Below, piece by piece: positions 8,133-15,724 of a stretch of 44,503 nt of DNA. A model generated the notes under the pieces. That model ran no database searches and was not told the origin of the DNA. It worked only from the letters and a program-made list of their open reading frames with translations. The DNA is from Vannielia sp. (GTDB lineage Bacteria > Pseudomonadota > Alphaproteobacteria > Rhodobacterales > Rhodobacteraceae), in assembly GCF_029212645.1 (NCBI RefSeq), contig NZ_JARGND010000025.1, positions 1 to 44,503 on the forward strand, in the 5' to 3' direction. Every line of letters begins with the position of its first letter. Positions within the stretch are counted from its first letter, which is position 1. Position numbers and translations under genes: made by a program.

Positions 8133-9305
8133 TTACTCCTCATAGGCCGCACAAGCGCTCTCTGGCTTGTCGAGGCCCAATGTGTCCAACTCATTGCGCT
8201 GATGCAAAAAACCTTCCAGCGGGGCCTGCGCCACCACCGCGCCGCCATGTACCAGCGGCACCGGCTGGCGCAACTGGCCGTTCCAGCGGCGAAACGACAG
8301 CGGGCGCCCCTTGAACCCGGCCAGCTCAAACGCATCCGACAGCATGAAGGCGCGCAAGGCGGCGGGATCATCGCTGTTCACCCGCGTCACCGCCTCGCCA
8401 ACCGCCCTGAGAGCGGCCCAGGCGGCGTAATCCTCATTCTGCATGTCGCGCCCGGCCAGATCGCCGAAGCGCGATTGCAACTGCGCCGCGCCCCATTGCT
8501 CAACCACCCGGTCCCAGCCCACGGGGCGCAGCCCCTCCGCACCGCCAACAGGGCGAGGGAGGACGGTGTTATAGGCGATGTAGCGGGCGTAATCATTGGC
8601 CTCGTCGGCAAGGATCAGCAGATCGTAATCGCCGAGACCTTGGGTAAACAGCGGCACTTCGGCACTGGCCGAACGGCGCAGATCGGTATCAACCTGCCAG
8701 TCCTTGCGGGCAGGGGGCTTGAGGCCAAATTTGGTGAGGCTGCGCTCAATCGCTGTGGCCAAGGCGCGGTCATTCTCGCGCGGGCCTGCGATCAACGCGG
8801 CCTTGCTCCAGCGCCGCTGCACCAGAAACTGCGCCAGCGCATCGGCCCACATGGCGCGGCTGATCCCGGTGTGGAACAGATTGGCCCGGCAGCCCTCGCC
8901 CCTGAGCGCCATGGCAGGATCGGCCACGTTGAAGATCAGCGCGCCCTCGGCCTCGGGCATATCGGCAATGGCCTGCAACAGCGGCGCGCGCGCATCCGTA
9001 ACCAGAAACGTCGCGCCTTGAAGCGCGGCCTTCGCAGCCTCCAGCGCCTCTTCGGGCGGGGCGGAAATCGTTTGCAGCTCATAACTGTGGCCCAAAAAGC
9101 TGCCGGTGGTCTGGTTGTCCTTGATCGCAAGTTCAGCGCCCGCGCGGCCAAGGTCTTCCGGCACGGGATCAAGGTTGGAAAGGGTCGGCGCGGGGGGCAG
9201 ATCAACGTGCAGCCACGTGGCTGTCACGCTCAGATCATCCGCCATGGCCGCACTACCGGCCAGCCAGCCGGCTGCTACCGCCGCAATGCAGTGACGCATG
9301 GTCAT
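8133..9305 (-). CDS. PQQ-associated ABC-type substrate-binding protein (TIGR03863-like)
   Basis: A 390-residue periplasmic-binding protein of the branched-chain amino acid (LivJ) fold, resembling the 'ABC transporter substrate binding protein, PQQ-dependent alcohol dehydrogenase system'. It has a signal peptide ending near GSAAMA, then DDLSVTATWLHVDLPP and the two-lobe fold (GATFLVTDARAPLLQAIADM; SKAALIAGPRENDRALATAI). ATG 9305 follows AGGAGGAG; the open frame upstream is shadow. It is first of the leftward transcript with the propeller and Sel1 genes. No ABC permease or ATPase accompanies it here, which is unusual for this set, so it may be a sensor or chaperone-like binder rather than a transporter part. 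Confidence 0.82.
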   Translation of the reverse strand: MTMRHCIAAVAAGWLAGSAAMADDLSVTATWLHVDLPPAPTLSNLDPVPEDLGRAGAELAIKDNQTTGSFLGHSYELQTISAPPEEALEAAKAALQGATFLVTDARAPLLQAIADMPEAEGALIFNVADPAMALRGEGCRANLFHTGISRAMWADALAQFLVQRRWSKAALIAGPRENDRALATAIERSLTKFGLKPPARKDWQVDTDLRRSASAEVPLFTQGLGDYDLLILADEANDYARYIAYNTVLPRPVGGAEGLRPVGWDRVVEQWGAAQLQSRFGDLAGRDMQNEDYAAWAALRAVGEAVTRVNSDDPAALRAFMLSDAFELAGFKGRPLSFRRWNGQLRQPVPLVHGGAVVAQAPLEGFLHQRNELDTLGLDKPESACAAYEE

Positions 9306-9363
9306 GAAGCTCCTCCTCGCTGCTACGCTGGCATGGGTCTCGGGGGCTGGCCAATCCGACCTT

Positions 9364-9433
9364 GGTCCTAGGGGCAGCGCCGCCGGTTTGAACCAAAGTC
9401 GCATTTGCGCCGCACCCGGCAACCTCTAGGACT
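9364..9433. promoter_or_regulatory. inverted repeat in the divergent PQQ-cluster promoter region
   Basis: GGTCCTAG (9364-9371) and CTAGGACT (9426-9433) are near-complementary arms in the 167-bp gap between divergent genes. They could be two half-sites for a regulator shared by both transcripts. No recognised -35/-10 pair is clear. Confidence 0.25.
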
Positions 9434-9472
9434 GTAGCTAACGCGAGATGGGACCAGGGAGGAACCAAATCC

Positions 9473-10159
9473 ATGACCACAACCAAGCTTGCTGCCATCG
9501 CGGCGCTCCTGATGCTGCCCGCAGGCTGGGCCGCCGCGCATGGCGATGTCGCCCCGCAACCTGTCAACACCGATGCCCTGCCGGACGTGGGTGAGGAATG
9601 GCTGATCGAAAACCCCTACCGCGCCGCCGGGGCGGAAACCTACGCCAAGGCGATCGAGATCGGCAGCTCCGGCTACAACCAGAACTGCGCACGCTGCCAC
9701 GGGCTTGAGGTGATCTCGGGTGGGCTTGCCCCTGATTTGCGCTACCTTGAGGCCGAAGAATATGGCGACGAATGGTACATGGAGCGCTTCCGCCTCGGCT
9801 ATACCCAGAACGGCACCACCAAGATGCCCGCCTTTGAGGAGGTGCTGGGCCAAAAGGCAGGTTGGGCGATCCGCACCTATATCGAAACCCGCCCCGATCA
9901 GGACATGCTGGATGAGTTCGGCGATGAGCTTCACAAGATCCGCGATGACTTGAAAGCCTGGGGCGAGGCCGGTGAGGCCGCAGGCGAAGTGAGCGCGGTG
10001 CAAACCCGCTTGGCCGAAATCGCCGCCAAGGTGGATACGCTCTCGGGCGCCGACCTGGCCGACAGCGTCGCCCATCGCGCCTCCGAGCAACTCAAGGCAG
10101 ACCCAACGGCCTTTTCCAAAGCGGCGGAAACGCTGACCATTGGCCTCTCGGTCAACTGA
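9473..10159 (+). CDS. cytochrome c550, PedF-like, with C-terminal extension
   Basis: A 228-residue periplasmic c-type cytochrome resembling PedF, the electron acceptor linked to PQQ-dependent ethanol oxidation. It has a signal peptide (MTTTKLAAIAALLMLPAGWAAA), one heme-binding CARCH near residue 73, and a downstream MPAFEEV Met as likely sixth ligand. Residues ~145-228 form a helical Ala/Glu/Asp-rich tail that looks longer than the usual PedF. ATG 9473 follows AGGGAGGA. It heads the rightward half of the divergent cluster, with a solute-binding protein gene next. PedF assignment comes from context and the GLAPDLRYLEAEEYGDEWY region; another small cytochrome c family is possible. Confidence 0.8.
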   Translation: MTTTKLAAIAALLMLPAGWAAAHGDVAPQPVNTDALPDVGEEWLIENPYRAAGAETYAKAIEIGSSGYNQNCARCHGLEVISGGLAPDLRYLEAEEYGDEWYMERFRLGYTQNGTTKMPAFEEVLGQKAGWAIRTYIETRPDQDMLDEFGDELHKIRDDLKAWGEAGEAAGEVSAVQTRLAEIAAKVDTLSGADLADSVAHRASEQLKADPTAFSKAAETLTIGLSVN

Positions 10160-10175
10160 GGTGGCGCGCCAAAGG

Positions 10176-11081
10176 ATGCGCCGCGCCCTCTGCGCAGGGC
10201 TTCTGGGGCTGGCCGTGGCAACGGCTGGCCTCTCGGCGCATGCGCAATCGCGCTGCGCCGATTACATCCCCCAGCCAAAGCCGCAAAACACCGGGCGCGA
10301 TATCGTTGGTGCCGACCTCGATACCATCGTCGAGCGCGGCTGGATCGACATCGTGCTCTATGAAGATTTTCCCCCGTGGAGCTACGAAAAGGCCGGCAAG
10401 CCCGCAGGCGTCGATGTGGACATTGGCGCTCTGGTGGCCGAAGCGCTGGGCGTAAAGCCCCGCTTCCGCCTCGTGGCAGCGGGCGAAAACCTTCAGGCAG
10501 ACCTGCGCAATTGGGTCTGGAAAGGCCCGGTGGTGGGCGGGCGCGTCGGCAACCTGATGATGCACGTCCCCTATGACAGCGATTTCGCCTGCCGGGTCGA
10601 GCAGGTGGTGTTTACCGGCCAATACGCCACCGAACGCGTGGCCATCGCCTATAGCAAAGCCGCCTACCCGGATGAAAAGCCGGTGCCCGCCTACTTCCGC
10701 TACGATACCGTGGGCGTGGAAAACGACAGCATCGCCGATTTCTACCTTACCGCCTTCCCCGGCGGACAACTCAACAAAAACATGCGCCGCTACCCCAGCA
10801 CCGCCGCCGCGATGGAAGGCCTCGCCAAGGGCGAGGTCATGGCGGTGATGGCCCCCCGCGCCCAGCTTGAAGCGGGGTTGAACGATGGCCTCGCCGTCCA
10901 CGAACCACCGCTGCCCGGCTTCGCCGTTGGCAGTTGGGTGGTGGGCGTGGCAACCCATTTCTCCTACCGCGGCCTAAGCTACGCCGTGGATGACGCGATC
11001 GCCGCCGCCCTCACCGATGGCCGCATCCCCGAAATCTTCGCCGCCCACGGCCTCACCTTCGAACCCGCCCCCTACCGCTAG
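10176..11081 (+). CDS. quinoprotein dehydrogenase-associated solute-binding protein (SBP_bac_3)
   Basis: A 301-residue family-3 periplasmic binding protein like TIGR03871, which is found with PQQ methanol/ethanol dehydrogenases (MxaJ/XoxJ-type). The signal peptide is MRRALCAGLLGLAVATAG..., followed by the typical GWIDIVLYEDFPPWSYEK, PAGVDVDIGALVAEALG and a C-terminal GRIPEIFAAHG. MxaJ/XoxJ proteins are believed to help maturation or activation of the dehydrogenase rather than transport. The start is uncertain. ATG 10176 directly precedes the signal peptide; GTG 10161 and TTG 10140 are in frame upstream. It follows the cytochrome stop by 16 bp, forming an operon. Confidence 0.82.
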   Translation: MRRALCAGLLGLAVATAGLSAHAQSRCADYIPQPKPQNTGRDIVGADLDTIVERGWIDIVLYEDFPPWSYEKAGKPAGVDVDIGALVAEALGVKPRFRLVAAGENLQADLRNWVWKGPVVGGRVGNLMMHVPYDSDFACRVEQVVFTGQYATERVAIAYSKAAYPDEKPVPAYFRYDTVGVENDSIADFYLTAFPGGQLNKNMRRYPSTAAAMEGLAKGEVMAVMAPRAQLEAGLNDGLAVHEPPLPGFAVGSWVVGVATHFSYRGLSYAVDDAIAAALTDGRIPEIFAAHGLTFEPAPYR

Positions 11082-11087
11082 AAAACA

Positions 11088-11109
11088 GCGCGCCTGCGGC
11101 GCATTCCAT
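11088..11109 (+). repeat. REP-like hairpin unit, copy 2
   Basis: Identical over 22 bp to 6257-6278 (core GCGCCTGCGGCGCATTCC), beginning 7 bp after the stop of the solute-binding protein gene. Confidence 0.75.
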
Positions 11110-11175
11110 TCCTTGTCTGCTCCAGGCCACCAGGCCAGCGCCTTGCCCCAAAAACCTGCTCACACATCCCCCGCA

Positions 11176-11204
11176 GGATTTGGATATTTAGAGCAAGAAA
11201 ATGC
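11176..11204 (+). repeat. dispersed GGATATTT...AAGAAAATG element, copy 2
   Basis: Exact 29-bp match to 6450-6478. As there, it follows the REP-like hairpin unit, here at a distance of 66 bp. Confidence 0.75.
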
Positions 11205-11223
11205 CTCATCCGGCCTCTGTCAA

Positions 11224-11250
11224 TGCTCCAGAAATATCCCCGCCGGAGGC
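11224..11250 (-). repeat. dispersed GGATATTT element, variant copy on minus strand
   Basis: Read leftward it gives GCCTCCGGCGGGGATATT followed by TCTGGAGCA. It lies 58 bp behind the leftward apbE stop, so it is oriented with apbE as copy 2 is with the opposing gene. It shares only the GGGATATTT core with the other copies. Confidence 0.5.
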
Positions 11251-11307
11251 CCTAAATCTCTTTGGCCCACGCGAGGAGCGCAACACGACCGATCTTATAC
11301 CACCCCC

Positions 11308-12186
11308 TCAACTGGCCAAGGTTTTCACTTCACCCGCCAGCGTCACCAGAACCACCCGCCGCAGCCCGCCAACCCCGTGCAGCACGGCGGCAATTTCAGC
11401 CTCGGTCATATGGATGAACCCGGTGGAGAACCCATCGGCCTGCCAGCCGGTCTCCGCCTCTACCGTCACCGATGACCAAAGCGGGCGGCGCTCTGCGCGC
11501 GGGTCGAGGATATGCGCCTCCGTCCCAAGCGACATAGCCGCCGGAGATGAGGTTGCCAAAGCGCCATCACTCAGGCTGCGCCAACCGTGCAGGCCAAGCT
11601 CAGGGTCCAACAGCCCAATGCGGAACGGCCCTCCAGTGGCAAGAGGTTCGCCCATATCCACCAACACCCGGCGGGCACCATTTGCCCGCAAATGGGCTGT
11701 CACCACATCCGCCGCCCAGCCCTGCGCAATGCCGTTGAAGGTGAGCGCCTGGCCCGGCGCGAGGCGCACAAGTTGCCGATCAATCCGCAACTTCTCCCAG
11801 CCAATCCCTTGCCGGTCCACCCGCTCCCCAAGCGCCAACGCCCGCCACACCGGCTGCACTGTCGGGTCAAACCGCCCGCCCGTGGCCTGCCACACCTGCT
11901 CTGATGGCCCAAGCAAGGCGGCAAAGCGTGGCGACGCCGCAAGCCGCCCCTCCCGGTTGAGCCGCACCAACTCGCTCTCACGATAAAGGCTGAACGCGGC
12001 TTCGATCTGGTCCAGCAACTCAGGCACCCGCGCCAGCGCCGCCTGGCCCATCCCGTGCAGGGTGATCTGTGCCTCCGCCCCAAACGCCCGCCCGTGCCAC
12101 CGCGCCGGGGCAGGGCCGCCCACCGCAGGGGCGGCGACACCCGCCGCCAGCACCGTGAGCGCGCGCCGTCTTGTTATCCCGCTCAT
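11308..12186 (-). CDS. apbE: FAD:protein FMN transferase (ApbE), Tat-exported
   Basis: A 292-residue flavin transferase that attaches FMN through a phosphoester bond to a Thr/Ser of target proteins in the periplasm. The N-terminus has a twin-arginine signal (MSGITRRRALTVLAAGVAAP). ApbE motifs are seen: GRFDPTVQPVWRAL, TFNGIAQGWAADVV, LVDMGEPLATGG and ATSSPAAMS...HILDPR. Its ATG overlaps the stop of the NosR-like gene by four bases, so the two are coupled. The target is very probably that protein, which carries the flavinylation motif. Short variants of the canonical DxGG...KG motif (NGIAQG) are within family variation. Confidence 0.9.
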   Translation of the reverse strand: MSGITRRRALTVLAAGVAAPAVGGPAPARWHGRAFGAEAQITLHGMGQAALARVPELLDQIEAAFSLYRESELVRLNREGRLAASPRFAALLGPSEQVWQATGGRFDPTVQPVWRALALGERVDRQGIGWEKLRIDRQLVRLAPGQALTFNGIAQGWAADVVTAHLRANGARRVLVDMGEPLATGGPFRIGLLDPELGLHGWRSLSDGALATSSPAAMSLGTEAHILDPRAERRPLWSSVTVEAETGWQADGFSTGFIHMTEAEIAAVLHGVGGLRRVVLVTLAGEVKTLAS

Positions 12187-14255
12187 GCCGCCCGCCTCCG
12201 CTTTTCGGCCAGAACAAGCGGCACGCATTGGGCCGGGTCATCATGGATCGTCACGCAATCAAGGCAGGCGAAACACTCATCATAGGAGATCTTGCCGCTC
12301 TTTTCGATGGCCCCATAGGGGCATTTGACCCGGCAAAGCTGGCAAGGGCTGCCACACTCCGCCCGCCGCTCAATCCAGTCGCGCCCCCTCAGCATTCCGC
12401 CAATCGCCATCAACGCGCCCAGCGGGCAAACATAGCGGCAAAACCCCTTGAACAGCACCATCCCGGCGAGCAACCAGCCCACCGCATAGGCCACATAATA
12501 CCATTCGCGCATGAAAAAGGTGGTGATCGCGGTCTTGAACGGCTCCACCTCGGCGGCCTTGTCCACCGCACCGGGCCGCAACACGATCACCCCCACCAAC
12601 CCCGCTAGCACAAGGTATTTCAACCATTTCAGCCGCCTGTCCCACGCGGCGGTTGGCTCTACCTGCGGCAGGCGCAACAGCCGCCCGAGCTTGTCGGCAA
12701 ATTCCTGCAACGCACCAAACGGGCAGAGCCAACCGCAAAACAGCCCGCGCCCCCACAGCACGAAAGACAAGATCACCGCACCCCAAATCAACAGCGAAAA
12801 CGGATCATACAGCAAAAACGCAAAGCTGCCGCCATCCAGCCCCGCCCGCAGTGCCGCCAGCGGGGTCACGATGGAAAGCTGCCCTTGCCCCCACCAGCCC
12901 ACAAAGCCCGTCATCACCGCCAGATAGCCAAACCGGATCGCACTATAATACCGATGCCCCGCCAGCCAGTGCTGCCCAGGCCCAAGCGCCAGCATCAACC
13001 CCACCAACAGCCCGGCCAAAAGGCCCACATCCAGCGCCCGCCCACGCAGCGCCTCCAGCCAGGGCGGCGCGGGCTTCACCACCTCGGGGCGCATGAAAAA
13101 CCGCTCCGGCGTTGCCTGTTCCAGTGCTAACGCCACATCGCCTATCTGCGGCTGAAAGCTGCCATGGGCGCGCTCGGCCTGCACGGTGATTTCCCAGGGC
13201 GCGGCAGGGTCAAACCCCAGCCGCCGGTCGGTGCGCAGGATCATCGCCACCCCGTCACGCAGCGCCTCGGGCACACCCTCCCCAAGCTCGGTAAAAATAT
13301 CGGCGTCCCTTATGGCCACCGGCAGCCCGCCCTGCACCACGCTCACCAACCGGGGCGTGGTGTTGCGCACAAAAGCCTCCGTCACCAACCCATGCCGCCC
13401 GGCCTCGATCACAAGCATCGGCTCATCATCGGGCGAGATTTCCATGAAGCGGCCAAGCTCGGCCAGGCTTTCGGCACTCAAAAGTGCCCGTGCCACCGAG
13501 TTCGGACCAATATCCGCAACATACAGGTCCAGATACACGCCCTCCGGGTCCGCCGCCGCCTCCGGGTCATCCTCGGCCCAGATCGTGCCCTCAAATTCCG
13601 CGTTGATCTCGGCGTTGCTCACCCGCAAATGGCCCACAATCCCATCTGCCAGCATCGCGGCCCAATCCAGGGCCTCGTCATGCGCCGGGTCAGGCCGCGC
13701 CGGTGGCTCCAGCGACAGGCCTTGCATCTTTTCGCGCGCCACCGCGAGCGAGGCCGCAAGCAGGCTCTCATGGGCAATCCGCACCGAGGCCGTCGCCTTT
13801 GTCACCCCGTCCAGATACACCGGCCCCGCCCCTGCCGCCTCGCTCCCATAGGGTGAGCCCACCACCATGGGTTGCGAAATCGAAAGGCCCGGATACTGCT
13901 CGAAAAACGCATGAAACGGCGCTTGCCCAAGCCCGCTCACAAAGATCGGCTCATTGTGGTTCACCAGTTGAACGTCAATGAACTTGCCTTCCAGATCCAT
14001 CATCACAAAAAGCTGGATCGGCTGGCCGGAAAAACCGGGCAGGGGGGCAAGCTGGCCGGTTTCAAAGGCATATCCCGCCGGTGCCCCGCCAGAGTTCAGA
14101 ACCTGCCAAACGCCCTTTTCGTTCACCACATCGCCAAGGCTGTAAGGCGGCACCACGCGGGCGGCGGCCTCTTCTGCGGTCATCGGATCAGCCGCAACCG
14201 CCCCGCACCACATCAGGGCGAGCGCGGCCATCACAACCCCAAGCGCGTGTCGCAT
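12183..14255 (-). CDS. NosR-like flavin/iron-sulfur membrane protein
   Basis: A 690-residue polytopic protein with NosR architecture. A signal peptide (1-22) is followed by a periplasmic FMN-binding domain with flavinylation motif DGVTKAT (149-155, Thr155 the likely FMN site) and a further periplasmic region. About six membrane helices (~408-615) carry CxxxCP motifs at C507/C511 and C606/C610. A cytoplasmic ferredoxin domain has C634, C638, C641, C645 and C661, C664, C667, C677. Such proteins move electrons across the membrane between the quinol/ferredoxin side and periplasmic partners. True NosR supports N2O reductase, but no nos genes are here. The neighbours are apbE and PQQ-linked periplasmic proteins. 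ATG 14255 follows GGGAGGA. It could be a genuine nosR only if nosZ lies elsewhere. Confidence 0.85.
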   Translation of the reverse strand: MRHALGVVMAALALMWCGAVAADPMTAEEAAARVVPPYSLGDVVNEKGVWQVLNSGGAPAGYAFETGQLAPLPGFSGQPIQLFVMMDLEGKFIDVQLVNHNEPIFVSGLGQAPFHAFFEQYPGLSISQPMVVGSPYGSEAAGAGPVYLDGVTKATASVRIAHESLLAASLAVAREKMQGLSLEPPARPDPAHDEALDWAAMLADGIVGHLRVSNAEINAEFEGTIWAEDDPEAAADPEGVYLDLYVADIGPNSVARALLSAESLAELGRFMEISPDDEPMLVIEAGRHGLVTEAFVRNTTPRLVSVVQGGLPVAIRDADIFTELGEGVPEALRDGVAMILRTDRRLGFDPAAPWEITVQAERAHGSFQPQIGDVALALEQATPERFFMRPEVVKPAPPWLEALRGRALDVGLLAGLLVGLMLALGPGQHWLAGHRYYSAIRFGYLAVMTGFVGWWGQGQLSIVTPLAALRAGLDGGSFAFLLYDPFSLLIWGAVILSFVLWGRGLFCGWLCPFGALQEFADKLGRLLRLPQVEPTAAWDRRLKWLKYLVLAGLVGVIVLRPGAVDKAAEVEPFKTAITTFFMREWYYVAYAVGWLLAGMVLFKGFCRYVCPLGALMAIGGMLRGRDWIERRAECGSPCQLCRVKCPYGAIEKSGKISYDECFACLDCVTIHDDPAQCVPLVLAEKRRRAA

Positions 14256-14335
14256 GTTCTTCCTCCCAAGGCCGAATGTGCCGCGCCCCGCCACGCCAAA
14301 CCATGCGACCAAAGTTGGGGGGCGCCCGCGCGCCC

Positions 14336-14358
14336 GCATTTTCTTGCTGAAAATATCC
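14336..14358 (-). repeat. dispersed GGATATTT...AAGAAAATG element, copy 3 (inverted)
   Basis: Read leftward it begins GGATATTTTCAGCAAGAAAA. It is closely related to 6450-6478 and 11176-11204 but differs inside (TTTCAG in place of TTAGAG). It lies in the leader of the NosR-like gene, behind a possible small ORF. Confidence 0.6.
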
Positions 14359-14443
14359 CATCCCGCCACATGCCCAAGGCGCACCACAGCCCCAAAAGCG
14401 CAGCCGCAAACCACCCAGCACTCTGGCCCCGTTGATCTGGTCC

Positions 14444-14575
14444 TCAGCCCCATCGGCGGGTAAACAGCCGCGCCCACCAACCACCAGAATGCGCCTCGTA
14501 AAAGGCTTGTATCTCCCGTTCACTGGCTGGCGTGTTGCGCCGAACCCTGCGGATAACAATCAAAACCGGTGTCAC
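14444..14575 (-). CDS. possible small ORF, 43 aa, ahead of the NosR-like gene
   Basis: A GTG-initiated frame preceded by AAAGGGGTG encodes 43 residues. It starts MTPVLIVIRRVRRNTPASER, with the GTG read as Met, and ends GGWWARLFTRRWG before TGA. In the same frame after the TGA comes a hydrophobic stretch, AGWFAAALLGLWCALGMW. The whole could therefore be a broken small membrane protein, or the short ORF may be real by itself. Codon use is protein-like, but the family is not recognised. It is the first possible gene of the leftward nosR-apbE transcript. Confidence 0.35.
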   Translation of the reverse strand: MTPVLIVIRRVRRNTPASEREIQAFYEAHSGGWWARLFTRRWG

Positions 14576-14662
14576 GGCCGCACCCCTTTCATTGCTGTAG
14601 TGAAAAGATAGCACCAAGAAATGGCTTGATAATTGGCCAATACCGCAGCATCCTTTTCACCT

Positions 14663-15547
14663 ATGAAAAGAATCAACTGGGATGATCTGCGCCTCTTTCT
14701 CCATGTGGCCGAGGCAGGCGGCCTGTCTGGCGCCGCCCGTCAAGGCGGGGTCAGCCCGGCCACCGTGGGCCGCCGCATTCTCGCCCTCGAAGCGGCGCTG
14801 GGCGTCACGCTCTTCACCCGTTCGGCGCGGGGCTACGCGCTCACCAAAGCTGGCGGTGCGGTGCTGGAGCGTAGCCGCCCGATGCTCGCCGCCGCCCGTG
14901 CGCTCGATAGTTGGCGCAGCGCAAAGGCCAGCCGCCCGGTGCTGCGAATTTCTGCTGGCACCGCCACCGCTGCCTTTCTGGCCGACCGGTTTTCTGAGCT
15001 TTGGCACCCTGATGATGCCTTCCAGATCGCTTTCGTCACCACCGAGGCGCGGCTCGACATTGCGCACCGCGAGATCGACATCGGCATTCGCAACAGCCCG
15101 CCTGAAAGCGGCAATCTGGCCTCGCGCCCGTTGCAAACTCTCCGCTTCGCCCCGTTTCGCAACCGCCACGCCGCGCCGCCCGCAGGATGGGTTGCGGTAG
15201 AGGCCGCTCACGCCCGCCACCCCGCCGCTCTTTGGGTGCTGGCGCAGGAACTTCCGGTTTCGGCCTGGGCCACATCGGTGGCAACGGTGCATGAGCTGGT
15301 GCGCGGCGGCGCAGGCATCGGCGTGATGCCCTGCCTGCTGGGTGACGCTGATCCCTCGCTCACCCGTGCCGGCCCGCTGATTGATACGCTGACCGAGCGC
15401 CAGCACCTCATCACCCACAATGATGACAGGCACCGCCCTGAACTGCGCGAGCTAAGCCGCCGTTTGGCCGCGCTCTTTGCCCGTAACGCGCCGCTTCTGG
15501 CAGGCGAGCGCCCCATGGCAGAAGGGGCGAGCACCCCGGTGGATTAA
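14663..15547 (+). CDS. LysR-family transcriptional regulator
   Basis: A 294-residue LysR-type regulator. The N-terminal winged helix (~1-60) reads INWDDLRLFLHVAEAGGLSGAARQGGVSPATVGRRILALE. The effector domain is LysR-like but short in its middle (RISAGTATAAFLADRF...; IDIGIRN; GGAGIGVMPCLLGD). It is transcribed away from the NosR-like gene across a ~90-400 bp gap and so may control that transcript, as LysR regulators often do; this is inference. ATG 14663 has no good Shine-Dalgarno sequence. A TTG at 14633 would add ten residues but is not better placed. Its effector is unknown. Confidence 0.88.
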   Translation: MKRINWDDLRLFLHVAEAGGLSGAARQGGVSPATVGRRILALEAALGVTLFTRSARGYALTKAGGAVLERSRPMLAAARALDSWRSAKASRPVLRISAGTATAAFLADRFSELWHPDDAFQIAFVTTEARLDIAHREIDIGIRNSPPESGNLASRPLQTLRFAPFRNRHAAPPAGWVAVEAAHARHPAALWVLAQELPVSAWATSVATVHELVRGGAGIGVMPCLLGDADPSLTRAGPLIDTLTERQHLITHNDDRHRPELRELSRRLAALFARNAPLLAGERPMAEGASTPVD

Positions 15548-15591
15548 CTGGTTAATCCGGCTTAACGGCGCGAAATCTCATGCGTATCGGT

Positions 15592-15609
15592 TGTGCATCA
15601 CATGTGCAT
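15592..15609 (-). promoter_or_regulatory. shared ATGCACA direct-repeat motif, site A
   Basis: On the minus strand this reads ATGCACATGTGATGCACA, two ATGCACA units 11 bp apart. The same 18-mer with one difference occurs at 28721-28738. Next to it is ACCGATAC, also present beside the second site. It lies between the LysR gene and argE, about 115 bp before argE. Confidence 0.45.
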
Positions 15610-15724
15610 CCCTTGTGGCTGTGGTCTTTTTGCAATTAACGCGCCGCCATTCACCGCACTTTGCCCTGCGTGCGCTGCGTGAACGGGGCTTTCACCCGGC
15701 CCTCTGCGCGGCTACCCTGCGACC

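Noticed and set aside
7941-9371. A 476-codon open frame on the plus strand
   Set aside because: It lies opposite the well-supported solute-binding protein and propeller genes; its His/Arg/Gln-rich translation has no domain and no ribosome site.
12183-14255. Calling the polytopic protein a true NosR of denitrification
   Set aside because: No nosZ, nosD/F/Y or nosL is present and the neighbours are PQQ-associated; architecture alone does not prove the N2O role.
14444-14446. TGA as a selenocysteine codon
   Set aside because: No selenoprotein family or stem-loop signal is evident and the upstream ORF is short; a stop codon or mutation is simpler.
15544-15565. CtrA site from the run of TTAA motifs behind the LysR gene
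   Set aside because: Spacing between TTAA units is 4 and 6 bp, not the canonical 7, and part overlaps the coding end.
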